Shown one piece after another: positions 1 through 11,800 of a DNA stretch of 64,000 nt. The notes beneath the pieces are model-generated. The model made no database searches. It was given only the letters and a program-made list of their open reading frames with translations, and was not told the DNA's origin. The translations under genes and the position numbers were made by a program. The stretch is from Melampsora larici-populina 98AG31 (taxonomy: Eukaryota; Basidiomycota; Pucciniomycetes; Pucciniales; Melampsoraceae), in assembly GCF_000204055.1 (NCBI RefSeq), contig NW_006768804.1, positions 571,690 to 635,689 of the forward strand, given 5' to 3'. How positions within the stretch are numbered: position 1 is the stretch's first letter; each line of letters opens with the position of its first letter.

Positions 1-372
1 CCACCTTCAGAGTTTCATTCAAACAAAGGAGATTATTACACCAGCAAAGTTTGACACAGTCATTGTAAGTTTATCCTTTGGATGCTTGGCACTGCAGCCA
101 CATGCGATTATCACGACATCCTTGTGAGTGATCCGGGTGCTAGATTCGGAGTACTGCCTGCACATAGCTATCGAAGAGATCTTCAGGAGGATGTGTATAA
201 TGTACAGTCTCCAGCATGTTAGCTACAAGATTGTGCGCGGAGAGCCATATATCTACTTATCGTTAATGGGTGGATGAAGATCGATGATAAGTTTATGTGT
301 ATACAAGGGTTTAGGAGTTGAAGGAGTTTGTTTTGCTCGGCATCATCCGGTTTGCTAGTCGACAAAGTGAAT
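1..372. other. Window edge, 3' of CBC2, no assigned gene
   Basis: No gene can be assigned here. On the plus strand, bases 2-64 read open in one frame and end at a good donor (GTAAGT at 65), so this may be the end of an exon of a gene that begins outside the window. I could not continue that frame convincingly, so it stays a guess. The rest looks like the 3' flank of the cap-binding gene. Confidence 0.3.
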
Positions 373-1266
373 TTATTCTGCGTCTTCGTCCATTCGATCT
401 TCTCGAAATCGTGGTCCCTGTGTTCAAGAGGTGACAGAATATATCAAGTGTCGAATCAAAAGGATGGAATCAATTAAAAAATCTTTTTAGTCTGCCTTGG
501 CTGTTGAATATCTCAAAACTTACTCTTTCTCCCATTCCATCCGGAACATCTCGGTTTCCACCAACATCATGATCATCACGATAAACAGCATCTTGTTGAA
601 GTTGTCTTTCTCTCTCTTCTTGCCGTTGTTTCAGATGCCCCCATCCACCACGCCCTACATCATAATCTTCTCGATATTCGTCTCTGACCTGTAGTACGTA
701 GAAACATAGATGAAGTAAGAATCTAAATTGACTGACGTGATGTCAAAGATTGTTTTTTACCTGACCACCACTTTTGCCTCTACCATACTGTCTTCCGTCT
801 TTGTAGCCTGGATCAAGGTCAGCTCGGATTATCCTTTCATCGAGCTTAGTGCCAGAGATGTAACGTAAGCAGCCAAGTGCCTCAATCGGTTCATAATATC
901 TAGTAGAACCAAGGGCAGAAAAATTGATTAGTTGAATGAAAAGATAAAAATCAACCAAAGTTTTTCTTGAACGTTTTTGTTCGGCGCTGCTGACTCAACA
1001 AAACAAAATCCGCAAGGTGTTTTTGAATTTCGATCTAAACCCATGATGATTCGTTTGATCGGAGCAATCTTAGAGAAAAGTTCAAAGATTTGCTCTTCAG
1101 TTGTAAAGAAGGATAGATTTCCAACATAGACCGTTGATGATTTGGATAATTCGGATTGTTGCTCGGTATATGATAATGACGAACGAGAGTCACGATAAGA
1201 CGAGTAGGAGTCTAAGTTTTGGCAAACCTGATGATCGTAAAGAAAAGATTCGGGCGCGCAAATCAT
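373..1266 (-). CDS. CBC2: Nuclear cap-binding complex small subunit (CBP20)
   Basis: This is the RRM protein that, with the large cap-binding subunit, binds the m7G cap of nascent transcripts in the nucleus and acts in splicing and RNA export. The exons, in transcript order, are 995-1266, 761-899, 524-688 and 373-417, giving about 206 residues; exon phases agree across all three introns (72-106 nt). RNP2 (VYVGNLSF) and RNP1 (CGFCFVEY) are intact. They are followed by the CBP20 signatures [15 protein letters not shown] and [18 protein letters not shown], and by an acidic tail ending MDEDAE. Tyrosines equivalent to the cap-stacking pair of the human protein are visible (in YRDSR and in VYVGNL). 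The start is uncertain: an AG just before the VCQNL segment could be an acceptor, with a short first exon further upstream. The first intron uses the weak donor GTCAGC. Confidence 0.9.
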
Positions 1267-1287
1267 CAAATATATGTTTTTAGTCAA

Positions 1288-2368
1288 TTTTTTGTTCTAC
1301 TTGATGAGCCCAGCTCGAGTTGGACAAACGAAGGGTGTCTCACGTGAGCCATTGAAAATCGATCTGGATTGTGATACTTGGGTTCGCCGTTATGTTACCC
1401 AGTTGGCACCGATATGAGAGTAATTTCTTCGCGCGGAGAGGTGACGGCTCCAAGATATGCCGCGCGTAGAGTGGCCTTGACCCAACGAGAGAACGAGCAA
1501 TTCGCCAAACTACCCAAGTTCCAACCCTGGCGGCGTGTGTTGTAGATAGTATCACATCTTTGTGACATCTACTAGGTGATAGATGTCACAAGCTTTGTGC
1601 GACGGCACCATCAACATATTTACCTCGGATTTTGTAATCCGAGGTATCCTCGGATGCAAAACCTCGGACAGAAGCTTCCCGAGGTTTTGATCCGAGGTAA
1701 TTCTCAGGGCAAAAAAATACCTCGGGCAAATACCTCGGACAAGGTTTGTCCGAGGATTTGCCTCCGATGATGCCTCGGATTTCTCAACCCAAGGCATCTA
1801 TGTTGGCAGTGCGGCCAGAACATGAGGAATTTTGCCTACATTTTGCCATTTCCCCACCATGGTAAATGTGACATATGGCCCTGGTCACGCCAGAGACAAC
1901 ACCCTTTCTAACCATCGAAAGAAAGAACAATCATCTCGGAAGGGAATTTGATCCTGAGAACACATATGATCATATCCACCATATCAGATCTCAATGACCT
2001 GTTGGATCCCCTTCTTGTACGACAATATCGGCCTTTCTCTCGAATCTCGAATCCTTGATCACAAAACTTATTTGAAGTCAGCTGTAAACCCATGAGCTGT
2101 CCCAGCAAGCGCTTCAAGACCATTTCAATGGTACTTCAGAGGACATCATTTGTGCTGATGGAATCACAAATGTTTGGTAGTTCAAAAGGAGACATTTGGG
2201 TTGAGATACTAATTGGCAGAAATAAGGATAGATTGGATGTAACAGGTATGGTTGTTTGTCTGACAGGAGATACATGGAAAGACTTAAATCACATGATTTT
2301 GGATCATAAAATAATAAGGGAGTATATAGATCTGGTGGATACAAACATCTGAACAGATGGTCAAGTAG
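1288..2368. other. Intergenic, contains a palindrome-rich repeat
   Basis: This gap lies between the 5' end of CBC2 and the 3' end of the secreted-protein gene. Apart from the hairpin cluster at 1562-1790 I see no supported gene. Small open frames on both strands show no recognisable motif and overlap one another. Confidence 0.4.
1562..1790. repeat. Cluster of CCTCGG-core hairpins (MITE-like)
   Basis: The segment starts with the inverted pair GTGACATCTA (1562-1571) / TAGATGTCAC (1580-1589). Then CCTCGG(A) or its complement recurs about ten times in 170 bp, forming successive perfect hairpins. Examples are ACCTCGGATT/AATCCGAGGT near 1622-1645 and CCTCGGACAA/TTGTCCGAGG near 1733-1756. No single pair of terminal repeats with a target duplication was found, so a MITE is only the likeliest explanation. 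Confidence 0.5.
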
Positions 2369-5304
2369 TTAAAAAACTGGGCGCCTCTTTTCTTCAGACA
2401 TTTTCTTGAAAACCAAGGCCTGAATTCTAGCTCTTTGAAAAATCATTCTTTCATACAAATCTTCAGCTCTGTGCTTGAAGAAAGCAAACATGATGTCAAA
2501 TACTATATTGTTCCTGTTAAACATGTATCCAGTGGTTAGTGTTATAGTTTTATACAGCTTTACATATTGATTAACACTTTCTTTCCCATTAATCTCTTGG
2601 TATGTTTTGGGATTACTTGCTCTATGAAAGCCTCTCAAATGAAGTAAAGCAGTGAGATACTCAAATGATTGTGTTTGAAGGGCCCTGCATGTATGTTCTG
2701 GAATCTTCAGATCTTCAGCTGTCAAACCCACAGCTCTCCAAAGATCAAGATATAAATGTAAAACTTTCTTGGAGGTGAATGAACCTTCTGGACCAAATAG
2801 ATTGAGTGAAGACTTCATATTCCCATTCATTAACTTTTGAATTTCCAAATCTTTTTCAGCTTTAAGCCACCAAGTTGATCCTTCCTCGTTTTTATTTAGG
2901 GACAACCTCTTGTCATGACAAAAGGGGAAATTTCTAGGTGGATCCTGAATCTCAATTGCCTTGTGATATTCATGCAGGTGCATATCTGTGAAGGGTATCA
3001 ACGTATCAGAGAATTCCAAGGCATTTTGAAGCATCATGGAAATAGGAGCATACTTGGTTCAGATTTTACACCTCTCTCATCAATCTGAGTATGTTCAGGT
3101 GAATAGGGCTGTGGTGGAATAAAAGATTTGTGTTGATCATGATTTCCGAGTCTAAATATGCTACTTTTACTGATGCTTGATCTATCCTCAAATTCACCAT
3201 GTTCTGGTGCCATTTGGAAGACCGGTGTTTGATCTTTGGGATATGTTTGTTCATCTTGCATGGTAGAGGAGCTGATTGGGATGTGAGAAGGAAACCTTAT
3301 CTCAATTTTTTCCCTGCAATCAAATTGATTGGTGTTACTTGAGGGCAGCTTGTCCTTGTTCAAAATCTCTGATTGTAACTTTTTTTGGTACAAATGATTA
3401 TTTTGGAGAAGATTGTTAGAGCTACAGGATGAGGCTTCATTGTCTGAGCTGTCAGATGGCATAGCCATATTCCAGATGGATGATGGGGTTGGAGTTCTTG
3501 AGCTGGCTGATTTAGATGAATAGGTAAGACTAGAAATGTGATGTGGCATTCTGATGAAGTTATCTTGGCTCTCCTCAATTGACTTGTGAGACAAAGAATT
3601 GGGTGGTGGATATTGATTTTGATTTACTCCTAAGGCACAGTGTTCCAAAGGCAAGAGTTGATTAAAACTCTCTGTAAGATCAGAGTTCTGGTTGGAGAGA
3701 CAGCTGCTCTGAATCTCTCCAGAACTACTATAGATCAATTTGCTTCTGGATTTGTCTTGTTGCCCCTCCAATTGAATGTCATGAATACCATTCAGCTCAA
3801 TTCCTTCTGATTTATTTACAATATAATGATCACTTTGTCTGAGACTCTTCTCCGACCTATGAGGATGGATCTGCAATGGAGTAGATTCCTGTTTGTAGCC
3901 AAGAAGAAGTGAGGGTTCTGGTGGAACCAGTCTGTTTTCAACAATTGATTTCTGATGCAGTGGAAGTTTATGTTGTTCTGATGCATAAGTTTGACTGAAA
4001 CCAGGATATATGTGGTTGTGCAGCTGAATAAAAAGAAAGATAAGAGTTAGAGAAAAATCCTCCAGGAGCTATGGTCCCTTTCCTATAATGAGAGGAATTA
4101 ACAGAGTAAAATCAAGTTACCTTGTACTGGGGGTATTCCTTTGGATCTGGATCTGGGTTGATCCAATGCGGTCTGTGGTTACAATTGTAAGAATCCCCCA
4201 AAACACCAAAATCCTTGACATTCCCCTCATACAGAGACCCCCCTAAGCTCCAATCATCCCTGAAGAATTCTAACTCTGCCTGGAGTGCTTCCTCATCCAG
4301 AACAGAAGTATAATTTGGAATTGAACCCACAACTCTAGGATCACCTTGGAGATCAGATGGAGGGCCTGTAAATGTGTCCCAAAAGGTTGCATCTCATTCA
4401 ATATTGCAAACTAAAGCAAAAGGAAACTGTCTCTGTCACAAACAATGTGGTTCAATCAATCCCAAATTTACTTCCAGGGTTTCCGCATTCCATGGAGATA
4501 CTTCTGCAAATTTTCCAAAATCTCCATGAGGAGAGATCTCTCCACTTGTCCTTACTGAGTTACTTGATTGACCTGTTGATGTATTCAAATAAACAATAGC
4601 ATTTAGTATTTCCCTTTCAATTGCCACCAAATTCAAATTTGGAAAATGTTGCTATCCTCACCCCAACTTGCTTGAAGATGTCTGGTTTCTTTGAAGGTTT
4701 GGAACATAAATATGTATTTTACATGCAAGAAAAAATCACAGACTTAGCATATGTCAAATTATTGTGTCACATCAAACTGTCTTTACAAACCATTTTCATG
4801 AAAAGATCTGCCTGAGAGATCATTGTCCAGTGAGGTTTGATCAAGCTTTCTCTTAAACTTATTGCCTGCTTGAACATGGTGTTGAAAACTATTGCTTGAT
4901 CCTACATAAATCAAATCATTGGGTTCTGGAGGAAGCCCACCAGATGCAGGAAGAATTTGCAAGTTGTATGCTGTATGGTGGAATTATTTTTTTGAGTCAC
5001 TTTCAAAAGTATCTCATGATTCAAAACACATCCACTCACCATTATCTGTTGAAGTCATTGCACATTGATTTTTATTGAATGATGAAGCTGTCCTGCCATA
5101 TTTGTGAATTTGATCAACCTTGTCTCCCTGCTCAAAAGATTCTGGTGGTCTATGAATGGCTTGTGTTTGTAGTGTTTGTTCAGAGACACAGGAAGAGAAT
5201 GGATTGTCTGAGACTAAGTGATGAATAGAGCCACATTTCACTATCTGTTTACTAAGAGGAAAACTTATCAAGATTGAAATCAAGAAATGTGAGCAAAGTT
5301 TCAT
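2369..5304 (-). CDS. Large secreted protein, family copy 1 (intact)
   Basis: No named family recognised. Six exons (5040-5304, 4791-4970, 4444-4572, 4121-4365, 3072-4023, 2369-2985) join in frame to about 795 residues. Residues 1-20 are a hydrophobic signal peptide (MKLCSHFLISILISFPLS), followed by a CGSIHH segment. Exon 4 carries a YTSVLDEEALQAELEFFRD block. Exon 5 (317 codons) is low complexity, rich in Ser, Gln, Asn and Pro, and looks disordered. The last exon holds a conserved domain of about 205 residues with the motifs EIQDP..NFPFC, WW..AE, NMKSSLNLFGPEGSF, LYLDLWRAVGL, QSFEYLTALLHLRGFH and AFFKHRAEDLYER. The intact paralogue at 43271-45788 and two decayed copies share this domain and the intron phases. 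Secretion and a possible host-interaction role are inference. The exon 3 donor (GTTTGT) was chosen because only it restores the frame. Confidence 0.8.
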
Positions 5305-6117
5305 TTTCCTACTAGGACATCAAAAGATGAGGGATAATATTCAGGGACCAAAATTTAAGCTGGGGTGTAAATCACCGACTGATTTTGTTGCTCAATTTGG
5401 ATTGGAGACATGTGTGAAGTTTAGTATATCCATCTGATGTCAATTTACTTGTAATCCTCCTTGTACAGTGAGCCACTCTGTAACAACAAGGTATGATCAA
5501 TGAAGTCCTTCATTGGACTGCAGAAGAGTCCAATTATCCCCAATTTTAATCTACAGAGGGCGTATTGTGAATGTACTACTACTTCTTATATTGAAAATAT
5601 CTTCTTGTACAAAATGGGTATAATTGTTTCAATAATCTTAGTGAAACACAATTATAATGACCGATCACAATAGAGAAAATGATGAAGCTGATCAATGTTT
5701 GAAAATTTCAATATAATCATTCCAAAAGATCAAACTTCTTTTGAAACAGTGCATAATTTGAATGTGGTCCTAATCTCTGTGACATTCAATCCTTGCATGC
5801 AGATTGGTTTATGTTACAATCAATGATTGAATCTGAGCAGTTTGAAACACTGTAGATGAGAAGATAGAAAGCAATTGGTTTCAAGTGTTCATTCTTACAG
5901 CTAGAAGACTTCTGAATTCTATGTACTGGAGACAACTCGGCTTCATTCCAAAACTCAGATAGCTATCAAAGAATATCTTACTTCTCCCAAAATTTCACAT
6001 TGCAGCACTCTTCACCAGTTTAAGAAATGGAAAGCTCTGATGGTTATTTTTTCATGAAAAGCTGTTTGATAATCCAAATCCTGTGGATCTGATTCCTGAT
6101 ACAAATACAGTGAGGTA
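5305..6117. other. Upstream region of secreted gene copy 1
   Basis: AT-rich 5' flank of the minus-strand secreted gene, bounded on the right by a decayed copy of the same family. No coding region is supported and no clear promoter motif was assigned. Confidence 0.35.
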
Positions 6118-6780
6118 GTCAAGAGAGCCTCTTTTCTTCACACATTTTCCTGAACACTGCCATCTGAAGTCTACGTTTTTGAACAGATATTATTCCATGC
6201 AATTCATTTGCTCTGTGCTTGAATAAAGCAAACATTAGGTCAAATACTGTACCATTCCTGAGAAATATTTATATTGTGGTCAGTTTGATATTTTTGTAGA
6301 GCTTTTATATTTTGTGGGGTTACCAGCGTTATGAAAGTCTTTTTCATATGGGTTATTAGGTGAGAAACTCTAATGAATATATATGAAGTGCATGTGTATG
6401 TTCTTGTATCTTGAACTCTTCAGCTGTCAATCCAACAGCTCTGTCAAGATCAGATATAGTTTTGAAACTTTCTTGAAGGAAAAAGACCCCTCTGGACCAA
6501 ATTGATTGCTCAAAGATTCCATATTCCCTCTCATGACTTTCTGAAAAACCAAGTCTACTTCAGCTTGGCACCACCAAATCAATTTCACATCAGTTTGATT
6601 GGGAGGTATCCTCTTTTCAGGTAAAATGGGATAATTTACAAGTGGATTATGAGGCTGGATCACCTTACAATATTCATACAGGTCTCTTCAAGCTACACAA
6701 GCATATCAGAAAAAAACAAGTAACTTTGTGTCTTCATGAGAATGGGGGCATATCAGATTTTGAACCCTCAGTGAAATTTG
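6118..6780 (-). pseudogene. Decayed copy of secreted family, C-terminal domain
   Basis: This segment aligns by eye over its length with 2376-2990, the last exon of copy 1. The block 6427-6663 still reads EKRIPP, WW..AEVD, VMRGNMES and FGPEGSFSFKKV..LYL, but stops and small indels break the frame on both sides. Its 5' part is probably the exon-4-like fragment at 14820-15240 on the same strand, separated by the copia insertion and other sequence. It is a dead copy of the array. Confidence 0.75.
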
Positions 6781-6970
6781 AGCAGGCTCATTGAAAAATT
6801 GTTTTTGTAGAGCTGCTTCTTTTGTTTTATGAAGATTTACATGTTTTAAATGTCTACTGTTGATGTGGCTTGCTCTGCACTAAATACTACAATGGTTTGA
6901 TGCTTCTTGGTGGCCTGATGTTTCCACAGCTGGGCCATGATTTTTTTGCCTATTTCCTATAGTGGAGTAA

Positions 6971-7000
6971 GGGTTAGGGTTAGGGTTAGGGTTAGGGTTT
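6971..7000 (+). repeat. Interstitial telomeric repeat (GGGTTA)x5
   Basis: Five head-to-tail GGGTTA units, the last ending in GTTT, run from 6971 to 7000. TTAGGG is the usual telomere repeat of many filamentous fungi, including rusts. The tract is internal, flanked on both sides by ordinary sequence and genes, so it is not a chromosome end here. Confidence 0.9.
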
Positions 7001-7161
7001 CCCAGATGTGCCCTGTGATCTGTCATCTTGTTGATGGATCTGGGAAGAAACCAATTCTCAAGACCATTGCTTCAATCAATGGTTAAGGCTCCTTACATTG
7101 CTTACGTAGAGGCAGAGCTTACCACAGCAAAGAGCAAGAAAAAAAACTGAGAAGAATTGCT

Positions 7162-7246
7162 GTACAAGTCTATTTGGAAAAGATACAACACATCAGTCGG
7201 GTCCAACAGAGTAAATGTGTTGTAGCTTTTCCAAATAGACTTGTAC
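7162..7246. repeat. 32-bp inverted repeat with 21-nt loop
   Basis: The left arm (7162-7193, starting GTACAAGTCTATTTGG) and the right arm (7215-7246, ending CCAAATAGACTTGTAC) are reverse complements over 32 nt with one mismatch; the loop is 21 nt. It may be a tiny MITE, the scar of a foldback element, or the template of a hairpin RNA. No terminal target duplication was found. Confidence 0.8.
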
Positions 7247-7878
7247 ATAGATGTACTTTTTGTGTCTCAAAAATCTTCATTGTTTTAAAAAAATACAACT
7301 TTTTGTTGTCATGAAAGATGAAAAAATGGTGCTTTTGAATGTTAAAGGGACTTGTAAGGGATTTCTTGATAATTTCATTAAAAGACATTTTGAATGTTGC
7401 CAACAAAATAGGTATTCTTGGCCTCCTAGACCCTCAGAGTCAAAATCAGGTATGAAGGACCAAAATTTTTAGGGGGTTTTGTTGGTATGCTCCATAGGAG
7501 CTGTCCAGGGTCCTGATTTGCTATCAAATATGTCTCTCATCCAAGCTGACTTGGACGCTGAGCACCTGGCTGGAAGATTGCACTTGCACAGCCCATCCCA
7601 CCTGCTGATTGGCTGGTACATCATGTTACACCAATGTGAGAATGCTGCGCATGTGTAGAATGGGTGACAAGTTACAACCATGGGGCATGCCCTGAACCAA
7701 ATCAATGAAAAAAATGATGTAAAACAACTACTTGCGGTCATCCTAGATCTATACGTTTTGACTTCTGACATGATACTAGTCCCAATCTGGAAGGATGCTT
7801 GGAAATTCTGGGGTAAGATTGAATGAGAGGACGTGATCAAAGCTGATCAAGGATGTCAAGGGGTGTGCAGGCTATATT

Positions 7879-8768
7879 TGTTGTGGTAAAAGATGCATTA
7901 TTGGTCAAGTACATCACGTAGTTATCTGGATTAGAAGGTTAAGGAGGTAGTGTAGGATTCAAGGTATTTCATTTCAAAGTAGTGGTATGGTTTCAGGATT
8001 TGGTAGCTGGTCGAGTACAATTAGAAATCCCAAAGAAGGCAGTTCTTCTAATTCACATTCAGAGTCACGTTTAAAACATTTCCTAATTCGTAGCTTTTTA
8101 TATTACACTGTTTTGTGTGCGTGTTTTGTATTCCTCTTTGGGATTAGTTGTTAAAAACTTTTGTAGCCAGGTTTTCCCTCTTATACCCTGTCTCTCTCGA
8201 GCTCTGGTTTCCTCCCTCACCGTGTGGAAACTGAAGCTCGAGAGTAAGTCTTTTTCTCTTACTACTAATGTGTGTGTCTTACTCTGGCGCGTTACTCATT
8301 CTCTACGATAGTCTTCCTACCACTTTCTTTTCATCCTGCTATTCGCAGGTGAGGCGTCGAACCTTCCGCCCTTCTTTCCTACCTTACGAGTTCACATAGA
8401 ACTCAAACTACCTGTTCTGTCCAGGTGATTACTCATTTCTCTTGTCTATCTTAAACTAGTCTTTTTCTTTCTTTATTTTTGCTTGATGTGTGTGAATGAA
8501 TTACGACCGTGTGGAAACTGAAGCTCGAGATCTTCCTACCACTTTCTTTTCATCCTGCTATTCGCAGGTGAGGCGTCGAACCTTCCGCCCTTCTTTCCTA
8601 CCTTACGAGTTCACATAGAACTCAAACTACCTGTTCTGTCCAGGTGAGGCGTCGAACCTTCCGCCCTTCTTTCCTACCTTACGAGTTCACATAGAACTCA
8701 AACTACCTGTTCTGTCCAGGTACATCCCATCTTTGGCGTAGACATTCAGTCCGCCTGAACTCGTTTCA
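7879..8768 (+). repeat. Copia 5' LTR with internal 76-bp repeats
   Basis: TG...CA ends. The LTR contains three copies of a 76-bp unit starting GTGAGGCGTCG and ending CTGTCCAG (8349-8424, 8568-8643, 8644-8719). The last two are directly tandem; the first two are each preceded by the same TCTTCCTACC...GCAG lead-in. The 3' LTR carries the same three units. Confidence 0.92.
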
Positions 8769-8831
8769 TGGTAGCGAGAGTTTAAGATCCGACACCGAAC
8801 TCAGTCAACCTTTGCTTGAAATCGCAATTGC

Positions 8832-11800
8832 ATGTCATCGCCCGATCCTAGCCTTACTGATTCAGAAGACACCGATACCTACTCAGATTCAGTCTCAGAA
8901 GCAGCCTCCGATTCACGTACCGAGAAACCTGAAGAGCAATCAAAATCTCAGATCACCGTCCCACCTATGGCTGATAAAGAGGAGTCCAAAGTCTTTGGAA
9001 CTCCTTTGCAGCAGTTTGTGCAGAAGCTCAACTCGGCCATCGCCAAGTACGACGTGGATACTAAACTTACCGACGGTAATTTTCCCCAGTGGTCACTTGA
9101 AATTCGACAGGTCCTAAAGGTTCTCGATTACGACAAGTACCTTATCAAGAATGATTACAAGTACCCTGGATTATCTGACGATCAACATCTCAAGGTGAAA
9201 CTGGTTGTTTCGATTTGGATGATGGGTCTTATGGACCCGCCTAACAAGATTCGATGCCAGACTATGCTGAAACTCCGAGCCTGCAAGGACGACGATGACG
9301 ATGATGAAATCAACAATGATGACTCCGACGAAGACGACGACATCGCGTATGAACCGGCCATGATTTGGACTCACCTTAAGAATCATCATCAAAAGATCTC
9401 TGAGGCAGGTTTACAAACCATTGAAGATGCCATCAATGATATGAAAATTCTACCCGGAGACTCTTTCAAGGTTCACTGCGACAAGTTCAACAATCTCATA
9501 GCTGATTATGTCAAGTACAGGGGTAAAATCTCTTCTTCCAGAGCTGCTCGAAAGCTTATCAAAACCGTGAAAACAAGAATCAACGATAACGTATCTGAGA
9601 ACATCTATGCCCACGTCTCGCCTTTGACTCGTGAGGGAGTTGTACAATATCTCATCGACTACGAGGCTCGTAACGGAGGTTTCTCCACACCCGCTCTCAT
9701 AGAGGCCAGTCAAGCTAGTTTTTCTACCGCGGCTGCGTACTCAGGGGGTGGAAATCATCGCGATCGACGCAACAGGCCTAAGTGTTCCGAGAACAACTGC
9801 ATCTCCACAACTCACTCTGCCGACAAATGCTTTGCAAAACCTCAAAACAAAGCTGCTCGTGACAAATGGATCGCTCAGATGGAAGCGAAGAGAAATGGAA
9901 CCCAAAATTACAGATCTCAACCCTCTGCCCAATCCTCGAATGTCTCTGGTCTTCGTCAACTTACTCTGCCAACTGCCAACGTTTCGATTGCTTCGGACAA
10001 TCCTTTTGCTTCTCTTCATGTATATCTAGATGAAACCAATCTTGACAGCATTACTGCATCGGTATCGGTCGACTCCCTTTTTGAATCATCTCATACTGTA
10101 TTTGACGAGGAAACACCGGCGGCCAATGTAGTCAGTGAAAGCGGAGGCCAGTGGGCTCTTTATGATACAGGGGCTAGTCATCACATGTTCAAATCCAACG
10201 CTCTGTTCTCCGACGACTCTCTCAACAAGGTCGAGGACTCATCAAAGAGACTGAAACTTGCTGGTGGTGAGGTGTCTCTAGCTGTACATTCCACTGGAAC
10301 TGTGAAGCTCAAATCGGGTTCTGGCAAGATGTTTGAATTAAATAACAGTCTCTATGTTCCGGATCTGTCTCAAAACTTACTTGCTGGAGGGGCCATGCTT
10401 CGAAAAGGTGTCCAAATCTTGATTCACCCAAATGACGCCAATTGTTTCTCTCTCGTTCTCAAAGGAGAAGCACTATTCAACGGAGTGTTTGCCTCAAACA
10501 ACTTGATGTATGTTGCCCTCGAACCGGTGAGTCTCAATTTGGACTCTACTGCTCACTCGACAACTGCTGAAGATTTAACTCGTTTGCAACACCGGCGTTT
10601 AGGGCACTTAAACTGCAGGTACCTGAAAACCATGGGTGTTAGTGATAGCGTAGAAGGATTGACAAAGGACATTATTCAACTTGATTTTTGTGATACTTGC
10701 TCTATGTCTAAAAATCATAAGATCCCTCATTCATCCACTAGACCAAGAGCATCTCGACATCTAGAGAATGTGCATGTAGATCTCAGTGGTATCATCAGAA
10801 CTAAAGGATTAAAGAATGAAATGTACTATGCGCTATTCTGTGATGACTTTTCCTCATACCGTCACATCTACTTCATGAAAAGCAAATCGAAAGAAGAAGT
10901 GTATGAAGTGTTCATGACATACATTGCTCTTGCGGAGAGACAGACCTGCAAGATGCTCAAACAATTCACCCTTGACAGAGGAGGAGAATTTGTGAACGAA
11001 CTTCTCGGCACTGAACTTAAGAAGCATGGTATCACTCTTCATCTTACCGCTGCTCACTCACCTGAAGAGAACGGAGTTTCCGAACGAGGCAATAGAACTA
11101 TTAGCACTAAAGCCAGATCCATCATGCTAGAATCTCACACTCCTCTCAGGTTCTGGGTTCAGGCGTGCAACACCGCCGTATTCCTAACAAATCGGACAAT
11201 CACTGCCGCCCTTGAGAACAACAGAACTCCGTTTGAGGCCTGGCACTTTCGGAAACCTTCAGTTGATCATCTTAGGGTGTTCGGATGCCTGTCATACTCT
11301 CTTATTCGCAAGGAAGTTAGGGGATCTAAGTTTAATCCTGTGAGCTCACGGGGTGTTTTGATGGGGTTCGAGGAAGATAACTTCAACTATCACATCTTTG
11401 ACATCAACTCCCAAAAGATTAACATTACTCATAATGCAACTTTCAACGAAGAAGTCTTTCCGTTTCAGAATATCATATCCAACAACTCTCCAGACACCAA
11501 ACTGATCTCTGACAAATCCACTGTCAACACACGTTTCTTTGATGATGACAGTGAAGATGAAACAGAAGTGACCTCTGAATTGCCTTCGACTTCGACCCCA
11601 GCGGCGCCCTCTCTACCTGCATGCCCAGACCCTGTCATCACTCCTGCTGTCACGATTCCGAATGATCCAAAAGATTCACTCAGACGGTCTGGCAGGACAA
11701 AAGGGACGATCAAATACTCAGCTGTAGCTGTATGTGATGGACTCATTGATTCACTCATAACAGCTGCCTGGGAATCAGCATTCCGATTCGACCTTGACAT

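Larger units (their letters stand above)
6781..7878. other. Intergenic with telomere-like tract and long hairpin
   Basis: No gene is supported. The region holds an interstitial telomere-type repeat (6971-7000) and a 32-bp-stem hairpin (7162-7246), listed separately. A 123-codon minus-strand open frame at 7469-7840 has no recognisable motif and is not called. The region ends at the ATATT target site of the copia element. Confidence 0.4.

Noticed and set aside
2500..2600. Short intron inside the conserved domain of the secreted genes (GTATAAAACT...TTTAACAG)
   Set aside because: The stretch is in frame in both intact genes, would be only 42-45 nt, and the residues (LYK...VFDI) align across copies, so it is coding.
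6971..7000. Chromosome end at the telomeric tract
   Set aside because: Only five units, with genes and unique sequence on both sides.
7469..7840. 123-codon minus-strand frame as a host gene
   Set aside because: No recognisable domain, no splice context, no paralogue in the window.
8832..9117. Second frame overlapping the copia start as a separate gag
   Set aside because: The main frame already contains Gag, protease and Pol without a shift; the overlapping frame is short and has no motif.
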